A DNA stretch of 27,228 nt from a virus. The DNA lies in the IMG/VR virus record IMGVR_UViG_3300042392_001262, positions 1 to 27,228 of that record. One strand, written 5' to 3'. A program made the position numbers and the translations under genes. Of the stretch, positions 16,463-22,414 are shown in pieces (position 1 is the first letter of the stretch; each line of letters starts with the position of its first letter). The notes below the pieces were generated by a model, which did not search any database, was not told where the DNA came from, and worked only from the letters and a program-made list of their open reading frames with translations.

Positions 16463-16751
16463 TACACAATCACTTTATGATTATTTAGGTAGAGCAGCTG
16501 GTCCAACATTAGGTTTAGAAGTAGCTAAATATGCTAGACAACAAAATTCACCAGTACAAACTAGAGAAATATCAAATCCTAAATATTCAGGTCTTGTAAA
16601 TTTATATACTGAAAATTTATTAATGGCTTTTTTTAATAATCCAAATTATAGAGATATTATCAACACTGATAAAATCCAATACGAATTAAAATCAAAAAAA
16701 TCGCTTGAACGGAAGATAAGCGAATCACAAGATAATACTCTTCCATTTTAA
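16452..16751 (+). CDS. Small unknown protein downstream of dpdA
   Basis: 99 residues, start overlapping dpdA by 11 nt. The N-terminal 'SLYDYLGRAAGPTLGLEVAKYARQ' and 'REISNPKYSGLVNLYTENLL' stretches are well ordered and look conserved; I have an impression of similar small phage proteins but no name or function. The C-terminus is Lys/Ser-rich (KSKKSLERKISESQ). It is followed 12 nt later by queC. A dpdA partner role is a guess from coupling. Confidence 0.6.
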   Translation: MLNNTQSLYDYLGRAAGPTLGLEVAKYARQQNSPVQTREISNPKYSGLVNLYTENLLMAFFNNPNYRDIINTDKIQYELKSKKSLERKISESQDNTLPF

Positions 16752-16763
16752 TTTAAAATAAAA

Positions 16764-17567
16764 ATGAAAAAATCAGTTTTAAGTCTTTCAGGTGGAATGG
16801 ATTCTAGTTCATTATTACTTCATCTATTAGCTAAAGGTTATCAAGTAACAGCTTTAGGTTTTGATTATGGTCAAAAACATAAAGTAGAATTAGACCGTGC
16901 TAAATCATTAGTAGAATATTTAAAATCTAAAGGACAAAAAGTAACACATCAGATTATTAAGTTGGATGGTTTATCTCAATTACTTAATTCAGCTTTAGTC
17001 ACAGGTGGTAAAGATGTACCTGAAGGACACTACGAACAAGACAATATGAAAGATACTGTTGTTCCTAATCGTAATAAGATATTTGCTTCACTTATTCAAG
17101 CGGTAGCATTATCAGAAGCGACTAAAGATAAAAAACAAGAATGTATTATAGCAATGGGTATTCACGCTGGTGATCACGCTATTTATCCTGATTGTAGACA
17201 AGAGTTTAGAGATGCTGATTTTGAAGCATTTAAAGTTGGTAATTGGGATTCAGAATTAGTATCACATTATACTCCATATTTGAATACTGATAAATTTGGT
17301 ATTTTAGAAGATGGTTTAAAATGTTGTGAAATACTAGATTTAGAATTTGATAAAGTTTATAGGCGTACAAATACTTCTTATAAACCAATATGGTTTGAAG
17401 GAGAATGGTATTCAGATTATAAATCAGCAGCATCTGTAGAGCGTATTGAAGCATTTATTAAACTAGGTCGTCCTGATCCTGTAGCTTATGCTGATGAAAC
17501 AGGACCTGTACGTTGGGAAGTAGCTAAAACAGCAGTAGAAAAAGTATTAAACGAATATAATAAATAA
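16764..17567 (+). CDS. queC: QueC-like 7-cyano-7-deazaguanine (preQ0) synthase
   Basis: 267 residues of the PP-loop ATP pyrophosphatase family. Seen: SGGMDSSS P-loop (9-16), GFDYGQKHK (32-40), VVPNRN (99-104), GIHAGDHAIYPDCRQEF (132-148) and the C-terminal VERIEAF (225-231). QueC converts carboxydeazaguanine, via the amide, to preQ0 with two ATP. The usual C-terminal zinc site (C...CxxCxxC before V/R-x-R-x-E-x-F) is gone. The aligned positions are Ser205, Asp218, Ser221 and Ser224. The rest of the enzyme is intact, so it is probably active without zinc, or stops at the amide. A rho-independent terminator follows. Confidence 0.85.
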   Translation: MKKSVLSLSGGMDSSSLLLHLLAKGYQVTALGFDYGQKHKVELDRAKSLVEYLKSKGQKVTHQIIKLDGLSQLLNSALVTGGKDVPEGHYEQDNMKDTVVPNRNKIFASLIQAVALSEATKDKKQECIIAMGIHAGDHAIYPDCRQEFRDADFEAFKVGNWDSELVSHYTPYLNTDKFGILEDGLKCCEILDLEFDKVYRRTNTSYKPIWFEGEWYSDYKSAASVERIEAFIKLGRPDPVAYADETGPVRWEVAKTAVEKVLNEYNK

Positions 17568-17695
17568 TGCATGAATTTCAACATATATTAGGATTATGTG
17601 CTGACTCAAAAACACATTTAAACATATTGGGGTTTCTTTTGGAACCCCAACTTTTACAACATATATTTAATTATCTAAAAACATGGAGGATTTAA
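17567..17695 (+). CDS. Possible 42-aa ORF spanning the queC terminator
   Basis: ATG 17567 overlaps the queC stop (TAATG) and runs 42 codons (MHEFQHILGLCADSKTHLNI...) to TAA 17693-17695. The TAATG overlap is typical of coupled genes here. However, the frame reads through the strong hairpin at 17627-17650, which encodes LGFLLEPQ, and ends 3 nt before the next gene. It may be a real small gene or an accidental frame. Confidence 0.3.
   Translation: MHEFQHILGLCADSKTHLNILGFLLEPQLLQHIFNYLKTWRI
17627..17655 (+). terminator. Rho-independent terminator after queC
   Basis: TTGGGGTTTC (17627-17636) pairs with GGAACCCCAA (17641-17650) over 10 bp with one G-U pair and a TTTT loop, followed by CTTTT. It is the strongest hairpin seen in the window and lies 60 nt after the queC stop, closing the queD-dpdA-queC group. 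Confidence 0.75.
17638..17669 (+). promoter_or_regulatory. Bacteroidetes-type promoter overlapping the terminator loop
   Basis: TTTG (17638-17641) is formed by the terminator's loop and the first base of its right arm. A 20-nt spacer and TATATTTA (17662-17669) follow, the same boxes and spacing as at 5357 and 7142. It would drive the 76-aa gene, queE and the genes after it. Confidence 0.6.
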
Positions 17696-17698
17696 CCA

Positions 17699-17929
17699 AT
17701 GAAGTGTCTTAAAAATGTCAAAACAGGAACAATTATTCGCTTAGATGACTTTAAAGCGGACAACATGGTAGGAAGGGAGTGGATTTTTGTTTCCAAAACA
17801 GAATGGAAATCATTAACTCGTAAACCAGAACCAGTAGTTGAATCTACAAAAACTATCTCAGACAGTATTATTAGAGGTCTTGAAGGAGAAACAATTTCAG
17901 AAAAACAATTAAAACGTAAGAAAAAATGA
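17699..17929 (+). CDS. Small unknown basic protein upstream of queE
   Basis: 76 residues. The first half 'MKCLKNVKTGTIIRLDDFKADNMVGREWIFVSKTEWKSL' looks like a small SH3-like beta fold of a kind I have seen in phage proteins beginning 'KxVKTG'. The second half is a charged linker ending KQLKRKKK. A GGAGG lies 9 nt before the ATG (17685-17689), a good Shine-Dalgarno, unlike other starts here. That GGAGG is itself within a nine-codon frame from ATG 17683. It overlaps queE by ATGA, so the two are translated together. No function can be assigned. Confidence 0.65.
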   Translation: MKCLKNVKTGTIIRLDDFKADNMVGREWIFVSKTEWKSLTRKPEPVVESTKTISDSIIRGLEGETISEKQLKRKKK

Positions 17930-18816
17930 GTAAAATAGATCCTAAAAAACTATTAATAAGCTCTGATTTCTACTCTGTCCAAGGTGAGGGTATTTCATCA
18001 GGAGTACCTTCATACTTTGTTCGTTTAGGTATTTGTAATCTGACTTGTGGTATGAGTAGAGCATTTACAAATAATCTTTTAAAAGAAGCATCATTAGAAG
18101 ATGGTGAAATTTTTAAAGGTGATTTAGAGTTAGAAGGTAAAGCGTCTTGGACTTGTGATTCAACAAGTCAATGGTTATGGAGAGGCGAAGATAAAGAATT
18201 TGATTATTTAATTAAACGTTGGAAAGATGAAGGTGTTTATGATGATATATTAAATGGTATTATTCATATCATTTGGACAGGTGGAGAACCTACAATTAAA
18301 GGACATCAAGAAGCTATTGTTAATTTTCATAAGTATTGGCTATTACAAGTAGATCCATCAACAACACTTCCTGGTAAAGAATATGCTTGGAGATTACCGG
18401 AGAATGATTTAATTGTAAGGCATAACTATAATGAAATAGAAACAAACGGTACAATAGTAATTGAAGATGATTTATTTAAAATTATAGATCAAATCAACTG
18501 TTCACCTAAGTTATCTAATTCAGGTATGGATGTTAAACAGCGTATTAATGAAGCTGCTATTAAACGTGTAATGGAACATAAAAATTATCAATTTAAATTT
18601 GTTATATCTAATGAAGAAGATGTTCAAGAATTATTTCGTGACTTTGTCATACCATTTAGCATACCTCTTACCAACTTGGTTTGTATGCCAGGATTAGATG
18701 ATGTATCTAATTTTGAAGAACGTACTCAATTTTGTTTAGAAATGGCTAAAAAATATAGATTTAGAGGTTTGACTCGTCTTCATATTGCAGCCTGGAATAA
18801 AACACTTAATGTATAA
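17926..18816 (+). CDS. queE: QueE-like 7-carboxy-7-deazaguanine synthase (radical SAM)
   Basis: 296 residues. 'FYSVQGEGISSGVPSYFVRLGICNLTC' is the QueE signature with cluster cysteines Cys37 and Cys41. The third, usually two residues later (CxxxCxxC followed by D-T/S), is instead at Cys77 in SWTCDST, so the cluster motif is CxxxC-x35-C with an inserted segment (42-76). 'HIIWTGGEPTIKGHQ' (about 113-127) is the SAM-binding GGEP motif. The enzyme makes CDG from carboxytetrahydropterin using a 4Fe-4S cluster, SAM and Mg. I recall similar inserted forms in marine phage QueE proteins. It is translationally coupled to the preceding small gene. Confidence 0.85.
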   Translation: MSKIDPKKLLISSDFYSVQGEGISSGVPSYFVRLGICNLTCGMSRAFTNNLLKEASLEDGEIFKGDLELEGKASWTCDSTSQWLWRGEDKEFDYLIKRWKDEGVYDDILNGIIHIIWTGGEPTIKGHQEAIVNFHKYWLLQVDPSTTLPGKEYAWRLPENDLIVRHNYNEIETNGTIVIEDDLFKIIDQINCSPKLSNSGMDVKQRINEAAIKRVMEHKNYQFKFVISNEEDVQELFRDFVIPFSIPLTNLVCMPGLDDVSNFEERTQFCLEMAKKYRFRGLTRLHIAAWNKTLNV

Positions 18817-18934
18817 AATAATTAATTTAATATTAGGTTTAGTAGCTACATTTAGTATTCCTTTAGGTTTACTATGGTTAGCTACTACCTATTCAAACAA
18901 AAAAGATAAAAATGAATATAACAATAACTCCTGA
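18809..18934 (+). CDS. Small single-TM protein
   Basis: A 41-residue frame (ATG 18809, TGA 18932-18934) overlapping the queE end by 8 nt and the next gene by 23 nt. It encodes a hydrophobic segment at about residues 4-27 (IINLILGLVATFSIPLGLLW), then a polar tail (NKKDKNEYNNNS). The overlap pattern and the clean TM-plus-tail shape argue for a real gene. Function unknown. Confidence 0.5.
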   Translation: MYKIINLILGLVATFSIPLGLLWLATTYSNKKDKNEYNNNS

Positions 18935-19130
18935 TAATGTCTATACAGGTATAGCTTTATTACTTATGAGTTTACAGATTTACCAATATAGACAATTAGA
19001 AAAATCTAGAAAAGAAATACAACGACTGTGGGATCAAATAGCTACATTTAACACTATGGTCGCTTTAAAACTTTTGGAAACTCAACAAGATATTAATAAA
19101 TTAAATGAAAATAAGAATGATGGAAAATAA
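18912..19130 (+). CDS. Small membrane-anchored coiled-coil protein
   Basis: 72 residues: short N-terminus, a hydrophobic segment (about 11-26, VYTGIALLLMSLQIYQY), then a charged helix likely to form a coiled coil (QLEKSRKEIQRLWDQI ... LLETQQDINKLNE). Together with the preceding 41-aa frame it makes a pair of tiny membrane proteins between queE and folE. Spanin/holin-like shapes are similar, but nothing here proves lysis function. Confidence 0.6.
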   Translation: MNITITPDNVYTGIALLLMSLQIYQYRQLEKSRKEIQRLWDQIATFNTMVALKLLETQQDINKLNENKNDGK

Positions 19131-19848
19131 AAGAAGAACAGTAGCAGATATTGAAGCTCTAGAAACTGCTAAACCTGGTTTTGCAAATGGTATTTCATTA
19201 CAATTAAAATCACGTATTGAAGATGGTTTCCATCGTTCACTTACAGATAATGAAAAATGGCTTATTGTAGGTGAAGCTGAAACAGCATATGGTAAATTTT
19301 TAGATGCGTTAGGTGTTGATTGGAGAAATGATCCAAATAGTATGGAAACACCTCGTCGTGTAGCTAAAGCATATGTATTTGATTTATGGAAAGGTAGATA
19401 TGAATTACCAACTGACATTACATCATTTCCATCTGATGGATATGAAGGTATTGTATTAGAAAGAGATATTCCAATTGTTAGTATGTGTTCTCATCACCAC
19501 CAAGCAATTTTAGGTAAAGCACACGTAGCTTATATACCAGGTAAAGAAGGTAAAGTAGTTGGTTTAAGTAAATTAAATCGTATTGTAGAACATTTTGCTC
19601 GTAGAGGTGCTATCCAAGAACAACTTACAGTTGCTATTCATAACGCTGTAAATACTGTTTGTGAAGATAACGCAGGTGTGATGGTAATAGTACATGCTGG
19701 ACACCAATGTGTTAGTTGTAGAGGGGTTAAACATCAAGGAGCATCAATGGTTACAAGTGAAGTAAGTGGAGTATTTGCTGATCATAGTCGTACTGCTAAA
19801 GCTGAAGTATTAGAAATGATTAAATTAAATCTTCAATCTTATTGTTGA
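19105..19848 (+). CDS. folE: GTP cyclohydrolase I
   Basis: 247 residues (243 if translation starts at ATG 19117, which I find as likely because 19105 lies 26 nt inside the upstream gene). FolE type I landmarks: ETPRRVAKAY (81-90), zinc ligands Cys128 and His131 in MCSHHHQAI, GLSKLNRIVEHFARR (153-167), and GHQCVSCRGV with Cys202 as third zinc ligand and the catalytic-type His200. The product is dihydroneopterin triphosphate from GTP, the first step of the preQ0 pathway whose other enzymes are QueD, QueE and QueC here. The zinc site is fully conserved, in contrast to this phage's QueD and QueC. The N-terminal ~40 residues extend beyond the core. Confidence 0.92.
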   Translation: MKIRMMENKRRTVADIEALETAKPGFANGISLQLKSRIEDGFHRSLTDNEKWLIVGEAETAYGKFLDALGVDWRNDPNSMETPRRVAKAYVFDLWKGRYELPTDITSFPSDGYEGIVLERDIPIVSMCSHHHQAILGKAHVAYIPGKEGKVVGLSKLNRIVEHFARRGAIQEQLTVAIHNAVNTVCEDNAGVMVIVHAGHQCVSCRGVKHQGASMVTSEVSGVFADHSRTAKAEVLEMIKLNLQSYC

Positions 19849-19868
19849 AATTTAAAATAAAATAGATA

Positions 19869-20279
19869 ATGAATAAAATATACTTAACCTGGAATAATAT
19901 TGAAGACGCTGTTGTAAGTTTAGCTCACCAAATTAAAACTAGTGGCAAATCTATAGAAGCAATAGCTGGATTACCTAGAGGAGGACTTATTCCAGCTGTA
20001 TTGCTTTCTCATAAACTTAATTTACCATATGTTGATATAATGGGAGACTGTGAAGAATATGAACATATTCTAATAGTAGATGATATATGTGACTCAGGAG
20101 TAACTCTTAAACAATATCATCAATTATTTTCTACAGCTACTATTCATTATAAACAAACAGCTATAGTTGAACCTAATTTTTACTATAGTTTAGTCTCTGA
20201 AAGTATATGGATAGTATACCCATGGGAACGTGAAGATTCAGAAGCGGTACCTGATTATTTAAAAAGATCAATAATGTAA
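19869..20279 (+). CDS. Type I phosphoribosyltransferase
   Basis: 136 residues. ILIVDDICDSGVTL (67-80) is the PRPP-binding loop of type I PRTases, and AGLPRGGLIPAVLLSHKL (33-50) is the usual pyrophosphate-loop strand. The C-terminal 'WIVYPWERED' recalls xanthine/guanine-type PRTases. It likely salvages a purine base using PRPP. The length is short compared with Gpt/Hpt (about 150-180). A role with 7-deazaguanine bases cannot be excluded, since it stands next to folE and in the same strand group. Confidence 0.75.
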   Translation: MNKIYLTWNNIEDAVVSLAHQIKTSGKSIEAIAGLPRGGLIPAVLLSHKLNLPYVDIMGDCEEYEHILIVDDICDSGVTLKQYHQLFSTATIHYKQTAIVEPNFYYSLVSESIWIVYPWEREDSEAVPDYLKRSIM

Positions 20280-20283
20280 TAAT

Positions 20284-20445
20284 ATGCAACAAAAAGAAAG
20301 TAAAACAAATTGGCATTTCAGACTCAGTATGATTAAATCAGTTTTTAGAATATTCGCAGGTGTAGCTATTATGTTCCAAGATTTTGAAATTGGAGGTTTT
20401 TTACTTATATTAGCTGAAGCAGTTGGAATAGCAGAAGAATTTTAA
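20284..20445 (+). CDS. Small hydrophobic protein
   Basis: A 53-residue frame filling the gap between the PRTase and the DCD/DUT gene. It has a basic N-terminus (MQQKESKTNWHFRLSMIKS), a hydrophobic stretch broken by polar residues (VFRIFAGVAIMFQDFEIGGFLLILAEAVGIAEEF), and two possible short membrane helices. It starts 4 nt after the PRTase stop and ends 12 nt before the next gene. Function unknown. Confidence 0.55.
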   Translation: MQQKESKTNWHFRLSMIKSVFRIFAGVAIMFQDFEIGGFLLILAEAVGIAEEF

Positions 20446-20457
20446 TAAATTTATAAT

Positions 20458-20991
20458 ATGTTAAACGCAAAACAAATAGTAGATGAAGGATTACTCCTTC
20501 TAGAAAACACAAAAGGTAAACCAGCACAAGTAGGTTATGACCTTAGTTTAAAAGCAGTAAATAAAGTAGGTTCTAGTAGAGTCGTAGGAGGAACTTTTAA
20601 TAAAGATGCTAAAATAGGTAAAATATTAAAAGATAAGACTGAATTAACTACTTACATTCCAATTGACCCAATCAAATTAGATGGAGATGAAGGATGGTTA
20701 TTATATGAAGGTGTATATGATATTACATTTAATGAAGGATGTAATATACCTGATAATAGAGTAGCATTCATTAAACAACGATCATCTCTCTACCGCAACG
20801 GTGCTATAATTAATAGTCCTGTATTTGATCCTGGCTTTAAAACCGAATTTATGGGTACATTATTGTATGTACATGAAACAATATTCATTGAACAAGATGC
20901 TAGAGTAGCACAAATATATTTTCATGAGTGTATGTCCGCTGAAATGTATGATGGTCAATGGCAAGGTGATAAACAACGTAATTCTCTTTAA
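20458..20991 (+). CDS. dCTP deaminase / dUTPase superfamily protein
   Basis: 177 residues. 'AQVGYDLSL' (23-31), 'FIKQRSSLYRNGAIINSPVFDPGF' and 'RVAQIYFHE', then a C-terminal 'YDGQWQGDKQ', follow the DCD-DUT trimer fold in order: RSSL substrate Arg/Ser, the D-P-G-F turn and the closing tail. The family makes dUMP/dUTP precursors for dTTP synthesis or removes dUTP. I cannot place the catalytic Glu that separates deaminases from dUTPases with confidence, so substrate specificity is left open. It fits with the RNR and PRTase as pool-adjusting genes. Confidence 0.75.
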   Translation: MLNAKQIVDEGLLLLENTKGKPAQVGYDLSLKAVNKVGSSRVVGGTFNKDAKIGKILKDKTELTTYIPIDPIKLDGDEGWLLYEGVYDITFNEGCNIPDNRVAFIKQRSSLYRNGAIINSPVFDPGFKTEFMGTLLYVHETIFIEQDARVAQIYFHECMSAEMYDGQWQGDKQRNSL

Positions 20992-21022
20992 TTCGTATAT
21001 ATTTATATAAAACATAGATAAT

Positions 21023-21346
21023 ATGGAAGGATTTGATCCGAAACAAGAATCTAAAGGTGTAGGAGATACAATAGCTAAAATAACTAATTTTTTTGGTATT
21101 GATAAAGTAGCAGATGCTATAGCTAAAATAGCAGGAGCTGAAGGATGTGGATGTGGTGAACGTAGACAATTATTAAATGAGTTATTTCCTTATGAAGGAA
21201 AAATAAGAAAATTTAAAGTTTTAAAACAATTCACTTGGGCTGGAGAAACTTATTTTGAAGGACAAATATTAGATATAAATAGTAAACACCATATATTCAC
21301 AGGTGTTATAAATTTGACTCAAGATAAAACATTAGAAGAATTATGA
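21023..21346 (+). CDS. Unknown protein with CGCG motif and SH3-like C-terminus
   Basis: 107 residues. The N-terminal half is helical (GVGDTIAKITNFFGIDKVADAIAKIAG) and leads into EGCGCGERRQLLNELFPY, a CxC cluster plus 'LN..FPY' that I have the impression of seeing in other Bacteroidetes phage proteins of unknown role. The C-terminal half (KFKVLKQFTWAGETYFEG) looks like a small beta barrel. The stop overlaps the next gene by ATGA. A structural or virion-associated role is conceivable; nothing here proves it. Confidence 0.6.
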   Translation: MEGFDPKQESKGVGDTIAKITNFFGIDKVADAIAKIAGAEGCGCGERRQLLNELFPYEGKIRKFKVLKQFTWAGETYFEGQILDINSKHHIFTGVINLTQDKTLEEL

Positions 21347-22395
21347 AGATAGATAAATACTTTAGACTTAAAAATGACTTAGAAACATTTAATTTTGAGA
21401 AAAGTTTTAATCCATTAAGTAGGACACTCTATTATTTCTCATTTTTAGGAAATATATTCTTAATATTGTTTAGTTATTTTTTTATTAAAGATGTGACTAA
21501 TAATATTCCTGCATTATTTATAGGACAAAATATTTTTTTCTCTGTATTCATTATTTTGTTTATGACAGGATATGAATTATTTAAACGATTTGCTTTTGAA
21601 CAACTTACCTCTACTATATTACGTGTACGTAAATTTACTATTAATATAGCATCAGGAGTAATAATTTGTTTAGCATTAGTATCTGGATCATTTTATCTAT
21701 CACTTAATGGTGCTCATAGATTAATTGATACTAGTGAAATAACAGCATCAAAATTAGATACTATAACAACCAACGTATCTGATTCTATATCGGCTATATA
21801 CTCACAAAGAATCGCTTTAAAGGAACAACAAATACAAGCCATCAATACTAATGATGAAGATGGAGTGCTAAGTAAACGCCAGTTAAACACTGTTAAGTCA
21901 CTAGAAAATGATGTTAAAGTATATGAGACTGAGAGAGATAATCGTATAGCTCAGTTTGAAGAAAAAACAGGTAAAAAATTAAATAAACAAGAAGATAAAG
22001 TAAAACAAAATAGTATTGCTTTTGCTGTCATGGTATTCTTTTTAGAATTTATTATATTGATAGGAGTAGCATTTAGCGCTTATTATACTTGGACTTCATA
22101 TAGTGAAATGAAAAGTCTATTAGCAACACCTACATTTAAACAGTTAGAGTTAAATCTTAGATTATTAAAACTCTATTATCAAAACGGAAGGAAAAAAGAA
22201 CAAGACTCATCTATACCACGCTCTAAATTAATAGCGTTAGCTAATTCATCTAAAATACAATGTAATCAAAAAGATATTGATAGTTTTATAGTATTATGTT
22301 CTGAACTTGAAATTGTTACAGGTGAAAGAAGAAAAAAAGTTTATAATATGAGTTATGAAAAAGCTAAACATTTGATTGAAACCCAAGAAATTTAA
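21343..22395 (+). CDS. Four-TM membrane protein with long coiled coil
   Basis: 350 residues. Predicted TM segments by eye: 30-49, 55-76, 99-121 and 225-247. The segment between TM3 and TM4 (about 122-222) is polar with heptad-like stretches (YSQRIALKEQQIQAI, TVKSLENDVKVYETERDNRI), probably a coiled-coil domain on one side of the membrane. The C-terminal ~100 residues are soluble and basic, perhaps a small winged-helix-like fold (SKLIALANSSKIQCNQKDIDSF). No known family recognised. It is coupled to the CGCG protein by ATGA. Candidates include an inner-membrane or host-takeover protein. Confidence 0.65.
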   Translation: MKIDKYFRLKNDLETFNFEKSFNPLSRTLYYFSFLGNIFLILFSYFFIKDVTNNIPALFIGQNIFFSVFIILFMTGYELFKRFAFEQLTSTILRVRKFTINIASGVIICLALVSGSFYLSLNGAHRLIDTSEITASKLDTITTNVSDSISAIYSQRIALKEQQIQAINTNDEDGVLSKRQLNTVKSLENDVKVYETERDNRIAQFEEKTGKKLNKQEDKVKQNSIAFAVMVFFLEFIILIGVAFSAYYTWTSYSEMKSLLATPTFKQLELNLRLLKLYYQNGRKKEQDSSIPRSKLIALANSSKIQCNQKDIDSFIVLCSELEIVTGERRKKVYNMSYEKAKHLIETQEI

Positions 22396-22414
22396 GTTAT
22401 ATTTAAAATAAGTT

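Noticed and set aside
17230-17454. Minus-strand open frame inside queC
   Set aside because: Lies entirely inside a clear plus-strand gene, with no start signal or recognisable protein pattern; the same applies to the other minus-strand frames inside genes, for example 219-497, 19101-19418, 20900-21169 and 26546-26893.
17568-17698. A preQ1 riboswitch upstream of the queE group
   Set aside because: The gap contains a terminator-type hairpin but no C-rich loop or A-rich tail of a preQ1-I aptamer that I can recognise.
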